A DNA stretch of 64,000 nucleotides, from assembly GCA_013397795.1 (NCBI GenBank), contig VZTJ01000638.1:1007586-1071585 (forward strand), given 5' to 3'. The DNA is from Orthonyx spaldingii. Taxonomy: Eukaryota > Chordata > Aves > Passeriformes > Orthonychidae. Position 1 is the first letter of the stretch. Every line of letters starts with the position of its first letter. Shown in pieces: positions 36,731-47,720 of the stretch. Position numbers and translations under genes: made by a program. The notes under the pieces were generated by a model, which saw nothing but the letters and a program-made list of their open reading frames with translations, made no database searches and had not been told where the DNA came from.

Positions 36731-39089
36731 GTTCTGCTAAAATCATGGTGGTCTAGTCGTGTCACTGCCTCCAACAGCATTTGTCTCTGGGCAAGCCTCA
36801 GTTGTATCAGTGCTGGTATCCCTTTACAGAGCATGGACTACAGATGAAACTGAGGGGTGAACATTGGTGTACTTGAAATGTATTGTGCAGCTAGAGCCGG
36901 TCCCTAATGGTGTATTATCCTCTTAACTATTCATCTCCTTCAATCCTTAATGGTGTTGCAAAAGGGAAGAAAATGGTCACAGGAATATAGAGCAATAACT
37001 ACCACCAAAAGCTGAGCTGTTGTCCAGTGTCAGACAGCAGTGCTTTTCACCAGAGGAAAGGGCACTCAGCTATGAAATCAGGAAGCACTTCTAAATAAAA
37101 TAGAAAAAAATAGCGTTCTGAGGTAGGGCTTAAAATGAGCCTGGGGCTGGACCAGCTGACCTGGTATGTGAGGTTTGTGTGGCATCATTTGGGAGTTGAG
37201 AGATGTGAACCGTTTTTTCAGCAGTTCCAATGGGACCAACTTTTCTGCAACTGGTGTTGCCTCTTTCTTCTGCTGTGCCTCTTCTTCTGTTTATCTTCTT
37301 TTTTTTTTTTTTTTGGCAAGTAATTCTTGTGAGGAACAACTCCTCTCTTTTCTAGTAAGGTACTGCAGAATACATTATAATAAAGACCTGATCTCTGCTA
37401 CGACACAAAGATCATCTGGCAAATTATATACAGGATAAATGGGTAAAGATGGAAGTCCCATCTCTGGAATGAGATACAGGGATCCAGTGTCATTAAAAGC
37501 AGACATCACTAATTCTCTATAGGAAAAGCCTCTGTTTCCTGAAGGTGGGATTTCCCTGCGTGGAAGTATGTAAACCTAGAAGACTCTAGTCTCATCCTGC
37601 ATTATGTATGGTCCTATAAAACCAGCGACAGCAGAGACAACCATTCTGTGTAGCCCAGAGTCCTCTCTCTGACAGTGGCCAACATTGGTGCCCCGGTAAC
37701 AGTAGAGAGCAGGGCCAAAATATAGCAACCCCTCTCCTGTATATTCTTCCAGACTCCAGCAAGTTTTGGCTTAAGAACTCTCTGTACAATACAGCAGCAG
37801 AGCTGCATCAGGTAGCTTCTGATGTTTGCTTCTTCCAGGATTGTATTGGATTAGTTCTGAAACTCACATGAAGTTCCAGCATCCAGTAAATCCTGAGAAA
37901 AAGTACTCCAGAGCTTAACTGTGCATTATGTAAAGGAGCTGTTTCTTTGTTCCACTTTGAACCTGCCACCTGCCTGCCTTGAACATGTGCTGTGTGATTC
38001 CAACACAGTATTTCTGGCTTCTCCTGCAAGCTGAGGCAGAGAAAATCACGTTTGCAGACTCAGTAGTGTTAGGTAGCACACAGCAGCATTAGAGAGCCAC
38101 ACAGGAGATGCTGTTATTTTCATATCACTCCTCTTGGGCTTTCAAGAACCCAAACACTTCTGGTCTTGTGGTCCATCTTATTGACTGGCTTTCTGGGTTT
38201 TGTGGATAGATATACATGATGGCAAGCCTCCCTGGCAAAAGGAATGGCCTGGCTATCCAAAAGGAATTTGAAGAGTCTGTTAGGATTCTCTTCTTTCCTC
38301 TGATTCACAGTCATGTTTCATTTCACCAGCTAAAAGCCCTGATGTGACACAGGAGGTTATTCAAGGCCATCTCATGGCAGTGCAGCTGAGTAAAAAGTAT
38401 GGTTTACAACCTCACTAGCAGCTGAGCATGCTAAATACACAACACTCTTGCCAGTATGAAGAAGCCATGTGGCTCCAGCAGCTATTTCACTGTAAAGATG
38501 ATGGAATAGATTTTTCAAGCTGTGCAGGAAACTGTGCAGTACAACCTCCTTCCATCCTCTGAATTGCTCTGCAATGGGTGTAAGGTAACACAACAAGCAC
38601 TTTTAGAGCCTTCTGATTTTCTGATAAAGGCTATTGGTATAAAACCCTTACCCATTACATGCTTTTTCAGACCCAAGTACTGTTTCTTGCACAAGGGCAA
38701 ATGCAAGCGTAGGTCTGTCAACATTGTGCTGAGCTTAAGGATATGAGAGGCTTGGGTTGTGCCCTCCCATGTCCTCTCATGCTCCTTGCCCCAGTACAGG
38801 CAGTGCCCTGCAGTGACAAAACATCAGGCAACAGAAATATCAGCAAAAACTGTGTGCCCATGTAGCACTACACTCTTACTAGGCTTTGTTGACCCTCTCC
38901 CAAAACGATCTCTGTTCCACTCTGAGAGAAACTAGGCCTCTTCCCTTTTTCCTCCTGAACATCACCAAAAGGGGAAAGCACACGTGGTAGCAAAAAAAGG
39001 TGTTGTTAAAGCACACTAGAGGTTCTAGCTGTTCTGGAATATCTGGGGAAATGTGTGAATATAGAACCAAAAATGACATTCTACAGGTT
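36731..39089. other. Unique non-coding DNA
   Basis: No gene was recognised. A T-run of about 18 bases lies at about 37297-37314. Short open frames on both strands have no recognisable content. Confidence 0.6.
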
Positions 39090-39640
39090 TCAAATATCAC
39101 ACACAGGATTGCTGCACAGAGAGTGAGTGAAAGAGGGTTGCATATTTGATGGCTGAAATACTGCCAGTCTCTCCCCCGCCACGAAACATGTTCACGATGC
39201 CTAGACATAAAGTTCAGTGTTTCATTCCATCTCAATAGGGATTTTATGACTAAAGTGTCGAGGATAAGAAAAGACCAATTTGTAGTTTTATTGATCAGGC
39301 TAAAGGTCAGGGGCAGATGTGTAGGTCACGGTGCTTCCTCTGAACAAACACAGGATCAAGCGCCTACCTTCTGAAAGCTGAAGAATGAGGCAGGGAGGGG
39401 GAGCTTACACTAATGAAACATGTCAGCTGCGGTGTCAATCATGACCAAATTGGACAGGCTCAGAGATGAGAGGCCTCACAACAACCACAGCTTTGCCCCC
39501 ATGCCTGCACGCTCTGGCAGAGGGGCCTGTATATGTCTTTGCTGAGCTGTGATGTGGTGTATGGGCAAGCGCCAGGATGCCATTTAATATAATAAAAACA
39601 TAATTCATGCTGACAAAGTTTATGAGATCAGGTTTCCCAG
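39090..39640. promoter_or_regulatory. Candidate conserved non-coding block
   Basis: It contains words such as GCCATTTAATATAATAAAAA near 39580, CATAATTCATGCTGAC near 39599 and GTGTCAATCATGACC near 39432, with isolated CpGs (CCCGCCACGAAAC near 39175, AAGCGCCAGG near 39567). A 140-codon minus-strand frame overlaps but shows no domain. The assignment is by texture only. Confidence 0.25.
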
Positions 39641-42600
39641 TCCTAGCTGAACCACATAAAGCATATACTGTCACTACAGGCATTTTGGCTGAAACAGTAG
39701 GGGCTTCTGCTTCATGGAGATAGCCTGGAAGGTATTTGTCACGATGGCCCACTCTGGGCTGGCTGCAATAGCAGAATAACACAAAACTACATTGATTCAT
39801 TCTCAGGAATTTAGTTGAGACATAAAATGCCATGAAGTGAAATGGTTTCCACAGCAATGTCAGTTTTTCTCCCCTACTTACATTAATTTTGTCCTCATTT
39901 GCCCCTGTGAATCACCACTGAAAGTGAGACTTGGTCTCTGTAGTATGTGCTGTTCCTGGTCTCTCTGTATTATGCTTGCAGTGTAAAGCTGCTTATGGTT
40001 GAGACTGTGCTTGCTGTGCATAGCTTTTACTAAAGATGCTTTAAGCTGACTTTTGTTCCTGCTGCTTCTGAACTATGCCAAGAAGTCATCTTCATGCCTC
40101 TGGAAGGTCCCATGACTGCTCTCCCTGCTTGCCCCACCATGAGCAGCAAAAGAAGGAGGCCTTCATACTTTCCTGCCATTTAGGATAGATATATGCAGGC
40201 CAGGCAAACATTATTTGAAGTGGCTTCATTTAGGTGTTGCTTTTCCTGACCTTACTTCTTCAGATGTAGTGTGTACAAAGCAAAAAATGGGTTTTGTTTC
40301 ATGGCAAATTCAGTCCTCATGTACTAAGAAGAAGGATTCCTAAGTCACAAGTGACAGGCTAACACAGCTAAGCTCTTTTGAACGGGAAACAGAGAGCTAA
40401 ACCCTTCCCTTTTGCTTTTTCCTACGTTATGTTGAAGGCAAGCTAAGATTGAAAATAGGCTCCAAGTCCCTGAAGAAGATTTGTCATTGCATGTTCAAAA
40501 CATCTCTTAGGTATTGGTCCCATCATTCAGACCATAAGATGGCTTAATTAATATGCCACTACTTCACTAAATTTGTAATGAAGGAAACAATAGAGGTGAT
40601 TTCTTGGTATCTGATCCAGTCTTGTGGCAGGGAAGGTAGATGACAGCTGTGTCTGTGTACTAGTATCCATTTGAGCCCTGTTTTCTCTGAATTTGGAATT
40701 AACAGAGCCAGTTAAAAGCCCTGAGAAGTATAAATTTGGGAATTGTGTAGGTTACACACCAGGTCTGTCAGGAACTAAGATAGTCTAGCATACACACTTG
40801 CACATGCTAAAATGGAGAAAAGGCCTGCTTTCATTCACATTTTCTTATTCCAGATCTCACATTGGCTGAATTTTTCTCTGCCTGTATCATCTTCATCCCG
40901 ATGGTTTTTGAACTCCAGACAAAATCTGGCTTTATCACACATATATGTTCTAGCAATCTAATTCCTCACCCTTCTTTCCATGCTATATTTCTCTCTTCTA
41001 CCTGTTGATCATATGAGTAATGAAGTTCCATCATAGGTTCTGGCAATTTTGAGACCTGAGTTCTCATGTCTTGAGGCAGAGAGTGGCATAGCTAGTTCCA
41101 TAGCTCACTGGTACACAACTTGGTGGCTTCTAGGTGCCTGCTGCACTACCAGTCAATTGGAGTTTCTTCTGGCCACAGCGATTTCATGACTGTGGTCAGC
41201 TGCAAGAGTCATAAAAACCTGGATGTCCCATTTAAGAGCTCCTTTTAAAGAAAAAGGTGCAGTCATGTGATAACACAAAATCAAATAATAGTTATCTATA
41301 ACTCAGTTGCAATCTTTATGCCTGGCAGACTTCAGAATCTGGTGTGACTCTTAGCACTCATCTCCCCCTGATCCATACCTTTTCTCTGGACCGTGGAGCT
41401 GGAGAACTGTCCTACCATCCCATAACAAGGCTCTGTGTGTACTCAAATTACAGTCTCAATGCTCCATTAGTGTGCTTTTCTATCACCTTCACTACTTACA
41501 TATTTGAATGTCTGGCAAATAGGTTGTTCTAGGAAAGCAGAAGAAAGGGTCATATTTACTTAGTGTAATAAGAAAATAGAAGAGGAGCAGAAAATTGAGA
41601 GCTGCCAGCAACTCAACCCAGCATTTTGCAGCTGAGGGGGTTTGCATTTAACAGCCAAGCCTATTAGACCACATCAGATCTTCTACTTAGCTAACAGCAG
41701 TCAGGGAGAGACATTCCCTGGGTGAAGCTGAACAGCAGCTACAGTGTCTGTGCTGTATCATATTGTGGAGTGACCGATCAGTGTGAGGGGTTGGGAGGAC
41801 AAAATCAAAGAAGGAGATCCTACACTGCAAATTGTTCAGCCTATGAAGGAGACGGGGTAAGAGGCAGAGATCATTACAGGGAAAACACGAGGAAGGAAAG
41901 TTGGGGGCCAACAGGCATCAGTTTGATTTAGAAGAGCAGAGCCAATAAAGTAGCCTCATGTACACAGGCAAAATTTTAGTCTCAGAAGCATCTTATTGGC
42001 ATGGAGAAAGGCTCCTTTTGATCTCTGATGTATAATTTCTGGTTAAGGACACAATGAAATATTACAGCGAAATTGGGCAGAAAGATTTCAGCAGCCATAT
42101 AATCAGGGACAGAAGAGATCAGGATGAGATTTGGGTGATTCGATGAGGGCAGAAGATAGTTTTGAGGCTGAAAGAAAAGAGAATTAGAAAAGAGAATCGA
42201 GTTCAAAATTGGGGCCCTACTTTGACCTTATAGGCAGAATAGGTGTAAAGAGTCTCTCAGAACTGAAACTGGAGATAATGTTTTGCTAGCCAGGACAGTG
42301 CATTTGAGATAAGGGTGGTAAAAAACCAGACATGATTCACTGTGAAGAGTAAGACACTGTAGCTGAATTTCCTGTTTTCAACCTACATTCAGGACATCTT
42401 TTGGCATATGTTTCCACCACCAGGCCAACTCTCCAGGCTGGCACACAGATGAAAGCAAAGCCTGACCTGTTCCTGACCTGACAAGATCTGCTGTCACCTG
42501 TGCATTTTGTGAGGACTTCTGGAGCCATTCCCTACTTACGTTTCATGGTGCAACTCTTTCCCAAGAAGCTGTGAACAAATTTGCCTGTGTGGGCACACAT

Positions 42601-42644
42601 GGGAACGGTGTAAAAGAATCTTCAGTGCAAAGAGGCTTGGGTGG
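39641..42644. other. Unique non-coding DNA
   Basis: No gene, mobile element or strong composition feature was recognised. Confidence 0.6.
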
Positions 42645-42649
42645 ACTAG
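42645..42649. repeat. 5' target-site duplication of the solo LTR
   Basis: ACTAG immediately precedes the LTR's TG start and is matched by GCTAG after its CA end (4 of 5 bases). Five-base duplications are expected for ERVL-type insertions. Confidence 0.5.
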
Positions 42650-43482
42650 TGTGTTGGTTTGGCATGGCCTGGTTTTTGGTAGCAGGGGGCCACAGAGGTG
42701 GCTTCTGTGAGAAGCTGCTGGAAGCTTCCACCATGTCCAGCAGAGCCAATCCCTGATGGCTTTGAAAATGGACATGCTGCTGGCCAAAACTGGGCCAATT
42801 AGAGAGGTTGGTAACGCCTCTGTGATGACAGATTTAAGAAGAAAATCAAAACAAAGTGGGCACAGTTTTTTTCCTAGTCAGAGAAGAGGAGGATGTGAGA
42901 ACATGTGAGGGAAAACAACACGGAGACACCAAGGTCAGTGCAGAAGGAGGGGGAGGAGGTGCTCCAGGCGCTGGAGCGGAGATTCCTCTGCAGGCCGTGG
43001 TGAGGATCATGGTGAGGCAGCTGTGCCCCTGCAGCCCATGGGGCCCACGGGGGATGGAGAGATCCACCCACAGCCCGTGGGGGAGGTGCTCACACTGGAG
43101 CAGGTGGATGCCTGGAGGAAGCTGTGATCCAGTGGAAGACCCGGTGGAGAGAGGGGTCCTGCTTCCAGGCTGGAGCAGCCTGTCCTTGGAGGATTGCGCC
43201 CTGTGGATGAGTGACCCATGCCTCAGCAGTTTTGGGAGGACTGTGTGCCCATGGAAGGGACTCATGTTGCAGCAGTTTTGGGAGGACTTCTGCCCATGAG
43301 ATTTGGAGCCACGCTGGAGAAACTCACAGAGAACTGTCTCCTGTGGGAGGGACCCCACGGTCTCACAGGGGAAGGACTCCTCTCCCTGCACAGCAGAAGA
43401 AAAACTCAGATGAACTGACCAAACCCCCACACCTTGTCTCCCTGCGCTGTCAGTGGGAAGGAGGGAGGGGCTGGGAGGAAAA

Positions 43483-43520
43483 AAGGGCTTATTTTTGTTT
43501 TTGTTTTAAGGGCTTATTTT
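43483..43520. repeat. 25-bp tandem duplication inside the LTR
   Basis: AAGGGCTTATTTT occurs at 43483-43495 and again at 43508-43520, just upstream of the AATAAA. It looks like a local slippage duplication in this copy or subfamily. Confidence 0.6.
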
Positions 43521-43552
43521 ACTTCTCATTATCCTCCTCTGATTCTGTTAGT

Positions 43553-43558
43553 AATAAA
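43553..43558 (+). promoter_or_regulatory. LTR polyadenylation signal
   Basis: AATAAA sits in the 3' part of the LTR, about 170 bp before its end, where an R-region poly(A) signal is expected. It is intact and could end transcripts from upstream. Confidence 0.5.
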
Positions 43559-43734
43559 TCACTCTGTACCTTTAAGTTTGAGCATGGTTTGCCCTTGGAG
43601 TGTTTTCTCCTGGTCCTTATCTCAACTCATGAAGACTTTATTTTTTTCTCTCTGCCCAGCTGTGGCAGGGGAGGGTGAGTGAGTGACTTTCATGGGTGCC
43701 TGGCATTTGGCCAGCATCAAACCACAACAGCTAG

Positions 43735-44184
43735 TGACAACTTTTGCCACAAAGAGGATGTGCAACAACCTCAAGTGAAAACAGCTTCCATGTTTTGTTC
43801 TGTATCTCAGGGTAGGTCAAAGCCACCCAATCAAAAAACAAAACAAAAGAAATAAATGTGTGTAAGAAGCTTTCTTTTTATCAGGGGATGAAGGACAACT
43901 TCATCACTTGAGGAAAAACCTGGTTCATCTCCCCAGAGAAGGAAAGCCCTCACCAGAATATAAACCTGTCAAATGTAGACAAGCCACAAGGGTTGGCAAG
44001 TACTGCCAAGTGTTTGTTGGAGGGACTATAGCAGCAACTTGTGACATTTCTGGGGAGTTCTTCATCTGAATGTCTTCCTCTTGCAGGTGAATAGAGAGGA
44101 GAACAAACCCCTAAGCTCTGCTCCACATCCCACTTCAGGGCCAGCAGACAGCTCAGCGTGCCTCAGGTGCACCTACACCTCTAT
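43735..44184. other. Unique non-coding DNA between LTR and CR1
   Basis: About 450 bp with no recognised gene or repeat. A short A/C patch lies near 43829-43848. Confidence 0.6.
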
Positions 44185-44632
44185 TTTAGAATCTTAGAAT
44201 TCTTACTATTGGAAAAGACCTCTAAGATCATTGAGTCCAACCATGAACCCAGCACCACTATGTTCAACACTACATCATGTCCCCAAGGGCCACATCAACA
44301 CATTTTTTTAACACTTCCAGGGTTGGTGGCTCAACCACTTCCCTTTACAGTTCCAATGCTTGTCCATCCCTTCAGTCAAGAAATTTTTCCTAATAACCAA
44401 TCTAAAGCTCCCTTAGTGCAACTTGAGGCCATTTCCTCTTGTTCTGTCACTTGTTACTCGGGAGAAGAGATTGATCCCCACCTGGCTATAGTCCCCTTTC
44501 AGGTGGTTGTAGGGAGAGATCAGGTGCCCCCTGAGCCTCCTTTTCTCGTGGCTAAACACCCCCAGCTGCCTCAGCTCTTTCTCATCAGACTTGTGCTCCA
44601 GACCCTTCACCAGCTTTGCTGCCCTTCTCTGG
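44185..44632 (-). mobile_element. CR1 LINE fragment cut by the assembly gap
   Basis: The + strand opens with TTAGAATCTTAGAATTCTTA (the reverse complement of a CR1 3' end) and runs through 'ttgagtccaaccatgaaccc' to the ORF2 region. The minus frame near the gap reads RRAAKLVKGLEHKSDEKELR, then LFSRVTSDRTRGNGLKLH, both typical of the CR1 ORF2 C-terminal portion. The element runs straight into a run of N, so its true 5' end is unknown. Sequence after the gap is not CR1. Confidence 0.92.
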
Positions 44633-45138
44633 NNNNNNNNNNNNNNNNNNNNNNNNNNNNNNNNNNNNNNNNNNNNNNNNNNNNNNNNNNNNNNNNNNNN
44701 NNNNNNNNNNNNNNNNNNNNNNNNNNNNNNNNNNNNNNNNNNNNNNNNNNNNNNNNNNNNNNNNNNNNNNNNNNNNNNNNNNNNNNNNNNNNNNNNNNNN
44801 NNNNNNNNNNNNNNNNNNNNNNNNNNNNNNNNNNNNNNNNNNNNNNNNNNNNNNNNNNNNNNNNNNNNNNNNNNNNNNNNNNNNNNNNNNNNNNNNNNNN
44901 NNNNNNNNNNNNNNNNNNNNNNNNNNNNNNNNNNNNNNNNNNNNNNNNNNNNNNNNNNNNNNNNNNNNNNNNNNNNNNNNNNNNNNNNNNNNNNNNNNNN
45001 NNNNNNNNNNNNNNNNNNNNNNNNNNNNNNNNNNNNNNNNNNNNNNNNNNNNNNNNNNNNNNNNNNNNNNNNNNNNNNNNNNNNNNNNNNNNNNNNNNNN
45101 NNNNNNNNNNNNNNNNNNNNNNNNNNNNNNNNNNNNNN
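44633..45138. other. Assembly gap (506 N)
   Basis: Unsequenced. The length is not a round number, so it was probably estimated rather than a placeholder. It lies between a CR1 copy and CpG-rich DNA, two things that commonly break short-read assemblies. Any long frame spanning it is an artefact. Confidence 0.99.
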
Positions 45139-45690
45139 GGGAGGCAGCCCATAACGCAGGGCGGTGTAGGGTGTGCTGGGGAGGAAGGGGAGCATGAGGA
45201 GCACGCGGGGATACTGCTGTGCCCGGCTGTCACTTTCGTGGACGCCTGGCCGGGTGACTGCTCGACAGAGCCATCCTCCGTGGAGATCTCCCGCAGCAGG
45301 CTTAGGGAAGGCGCCAGCCATTCTCCCCGTTAAATATTTAGCGGTTTAACCCAGCCGCATCCCCTGGTGGGAGTGCTGGCGGTGCCTGTGGTCACGCTCC
45401 AGTGCTGGAATACAGGGTGGGGGAAGGTGGTCGGGAGCTTGGGGTTGTGGGTAAAGCCCCAGCGGAGCTGCACAGGCAAAACAAAGTGTCCGTGTGTGAG
45501 TACAGGGGTCTGGGCTTCACACGGCAGAGAGTGGCACAGCTCAGGGTGGTGGTTGTGATCAGCAAAGTGCTTGTCACCATGGTGACCAAGCAATGCCGCA
45601 TCTTCCTGGGAATGGAAAGCGCCAGTCCCAGAGCTTTGCTGTGTGGCACCCGTGGGTTAAACGCAGCTGGCTTCACCTTTTGAAGCCAGG
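45139..45690. promoter_or_regulatory. CpG-rich segment next to the gap, possible island edge
   Basis: The first 260 bp after the gap carry about 17 CpGs (for example CACGCGG, GGCGCC and GCCGC), and the whole block is clearly more GC-rich than its surroundings. CpG density falls towards 45690. Avian CpG islands of this kind often mark promoters and often drop out of assemblies. A perfect palindrome GTCACCATGGTGAC (45573-45586) lies inside. No TATA box or coding exon could be assigned. A GC-rich repeat hidden by the gap is the alternative. Confidence 0.4.
45573..45586. promoter_or_regulatory. 14-bp palindrome, weakly X-box-like
   Basis: GTCACCATGGTGAC is perfectly self-complementary. It matches the RFX X-box GTTGCCATGGCAAC at 10 of 14 positions, with substitutions symmetric in both halves. 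It sits inside the CpG-rich block. Confidence 0.25.
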
Positions 45691-46219
45691 GATCACAGTC
45701 TGTGTTCAGTTTGTGTATATGTCTGTGATGTACGTTGGCTGAAATCAGCCTGATGCCAACCCAGTGACTATATGTGTACAAGAAGGCCACCAGGAGTGTG
45801 TGCTGGTGTCCACTGCCGGCTGTGTTTTCCTCAAAGAGCCTTGCAAAAGTGGAGCAGCAGCAGGGAGTGCTCCAGGGCATGAGGGTGGAGGTGGCAAAGC
45901 TATTGTCTGTCTGGTACTTCGAATAGTAGACTAAGTTTTATCTGAAAGGTGTGTTGGTGTCACGTGGGTAGGGACTGGGATTCACCAAGTTTTAGCTAAG
46001 GGTCTTCAGGCCTACGAAATGTTCAAATTTATGTTTTCAGTAGTTATAAATGCATCAGTGTATACTTGCATATCAATTTAACATAAATACGTTGAATGTT
46101 AAGCCCAAAAGTATCTGATGAACCTTTTTTGGTTGGATGTTAGGGTTTTTTTCAGTTATTTGTGATGCAGTCAAGTAATACTTCTAGCTATTCATCTTCA
46201 GGCATACCAAAAGCTTTCC
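45691..46219. other. Unique non-coding DNA
   Basis: About 530 bp between the CpG-rich block and the T/G block, with falling GC content. No gene or repeat was recognised. Confidence 0.55.
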
Positions 46220-46519
46220 TGGTATTTTGGAATTTGGGAGTTGGGTTTTTGTTTGTTTGTTTGGGGGCATGTTTTGGTTTGGTTTGGGGTGGGGTGGGTT
46301 TTTTTTTTTTTGGTTGTTTGGTTTGGGTTGGATTGGGTTTTGGGGTTTTTTTTGTTTGGTTTTTTGTTTGGTTGGTTTTTTGTTTTGGGGTGTTGGTTTT
46401 TTTTGTTGTTTTGTTTGTTTGTTTTGTTTGTGGTTTTGTTTGTTTGGTTGGTTTTTTGGTGGGATTTTTATTGGTTGGTTGGTTGGTTGTGGTTTGGTTG
46501 GTTGGTTGTTTAAATTTTG
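46220..46519. repeat. 300-nt T/G block with a single C
   Basis: Across 300 bases the + strand has one C (46268) and few A, and consists of TTTGG, TTGG, GTTT and GGGG units. G-runs cluster at 46262-46267 and 46287-46300 (GGGGTGGGGTGGG). The tract is much longer than the other T/G patches in the window. Its frames on both strands read as simple peptides (Phe/Gly/Trp/Val one way, Lys/Thr/Gln/Pro the other) and are not genes. Confidence 0.85.
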
Positions 46520-47514
46520 CCACCAGCATCCCTTAATTTGATAAATGTTATTACTGCTCCATGTAAACTTTGGTCCTTTTCAGGAAGTCGTAAATATTCA
46601 TTCCAAAAGAAAAGTCTCTAAAAGCCCTCATCATTGGTGGCTCCCAAGAAGGTTTACAGCAAACTCCCCTGACCCTCTGGTAAAATTGTCCATTACTGCA
46701 TGTATATCTAAGAAGAGGATAGCTCCTGAATATGATCTAACAGACTTGTCTGGTTATTCACTGGTTCTCATACATGGGAACTCAAAGGCTTTCAATCAGA
46801 ATGAGGGAAAACAAAAACCAAAAAAATCCCCCAAACCAAAACAACCAAAAAAAACCCCAAAGCCCCAAAGAAGGGGAGGGAAGGGAGGGAGGAAGGGAGT
46901 TTGTTGCAGATGAGAGGGACCTTTGAGTCCAAGATCTGCTTGCACTTCAGAAGAAAATGCCTGTTAGGGAAGTGAAAAACACCGCTCCTGTGTGAGCTCC
47001 TCCCAGTATGTTCAGCTGGGTAAGGCAGTGCTATGCTGTGGGTAGTTGAGCATGCCCCAGATGAGCTGGGATATCTGTGCGTATCCAGGCAGAGGCATGA
47101 TCCCCTCAAGGAAATTAGCCATAGTAGCATAGGGTGACACTGAGGTTAATCTCCCCCATTTCTGAGCAGAATTTGCTGAGTCTGGAAGCACATGTGGCTA
47201 TATTGTTTCCAGCTCTGTAGTTATTTGGGGCACAACTACCCATGGCCAACTCCAAGAAAAGCAGGCAGTAGCTGCAGGAGGTGCTGAAGCACCACCAACC
47301 CTGCTGTCAGCTCTGCCAAAGCCAGGCTGGCAACACCCCTTAGAGAAGGGCTGAGTTGTGTACAACATTTATGGCTGAGTTTACTGGTCTCTCAGAAATA
47401 TCCTTGTTGCCTCTATTTCCTTACTTCTGAAGTCTTGCGAGATACAATTCCAGTTCCTTTCTACCTTCTTTCCTTTCCCAATCCTTTTTCTTTCTTTCTC
47501 CTCTTCTTGCGCAG
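46520..47514. other. Unique non-coding DNA ending in a splice-acceptor-like tract
   Basis: It holds an A/C patch at about 46806-46862 that runs directly into a GGGA/GGAA purine patch (46873-46900). A 60-base pyrimidine-rich tract at about 47449-47512 precedes the exon-like segment. No gene was recognised. Confidence 0.5.
46806..46900. repeat. A/C patch followed by G-rich purine patch
   Basis: AAAACC and CCCCAAA units give way near 46870 to GGGAGGGA-type units. The two halves have opposite G/C skew. Confidence 0.65.
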
Positions 47515-47649
47515 GAATAGAGCAGCGGAAATCTCCACACCAAAACTGAATTTTGTCTACACTCCTCAGAATCCACCAGCCACCTCTGGCACTGCCTTGG
47601 GGGGATCTCTGCTTGGTGTAGCCACATCCTTTGAGACCACTCAGCTCAG
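47515..47649 (+). other. Candidate internal exon, 135 nt, unrecognised
   Basis: A long pyrimidine tract ending CTTCTTGCGCAG precedes it, and CAG|GTATGT, close to the ideal vertebrate donor, follows. The 135 nt are open in one frame, entering and leaving after the second codon base. That frame includes PKLNFVYTPQNPPATSGTAL. I recognise no protein family. The frame closes within a few codons past the donor, so the exon end agrees with the reading frame. A non-coding RNA exon or chance splice-like signals are alternatives. Confidence 0.22.
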
Positions 47650-47720
47650 GTATGTTCGCTGTAGCTAAACCTGACAGAAACCCCTGCTCCCTGTCACCCT
47701 TCTTCCCTTCCCCTTCCCAG
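47650..47720 (+). other. Candidate 71-nt intron
   Basis: It begins GTATGT and ends CCCTTCCCAG. It contains a branch-point-like CTGAC at 47671-47675, 46 nt before the acceptor, and an almost unbroken pyrimidine tract after it. At 71 nt it is near the lower size limit for vertebrate introns. It has stops in the flanking frame, so removal would be needed for a continuous reading frame. Confidence 0.22.

Larger units (their letters stand above)
42650..43729 (+). mobile_element. Solo LTR of an avian ERVL-like endogenous retrovirus
   Basis: A 1080-bp element begins TGTGTTGGTTTGGCATGGCC and ends AACCACAACA, with TG...CA termini and a near-identical 5-bp duplication (ACTAG/GCTAG). From memory this matches long LTRs abundant in songbirds and related birds. 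A CCAAT-like GGGCCAATTAG lies near 42792 and a decayed TATA-like GATTTAAG at 42831. An AATAAA polyadenylation signal is at 43553-43558. A segment of repeated units (CAGCAGTTTTGGGAGGACT twice, near 43217 and 43270) lies upstream of it. No primer-binding site, gag or pol follows, so recombination has left a solo LTR. Long open frames inside it are by-products of its GC-rich repeats. Confidence 0.78.

Noticed and set aside
42846..43678. Frames of 147-194 codons on both strands
   Set aside because: They lie wholly in the GC-rich repeat part of the solo LTR and resemble no retroviral protein.
44158..45333. Apparent long frames of 187-391 codons on both strands
   Set aside because: They are open only because they span the 506-N gap; the left part is CR1.
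46162..46541. Long open frames on both strands (about 90-124 codons)
   Set aside because: They are translations of the T/G-only tract and read as simple Phe/Gly/Trp/Val or Lys/Thr/Gln/Pro strings.
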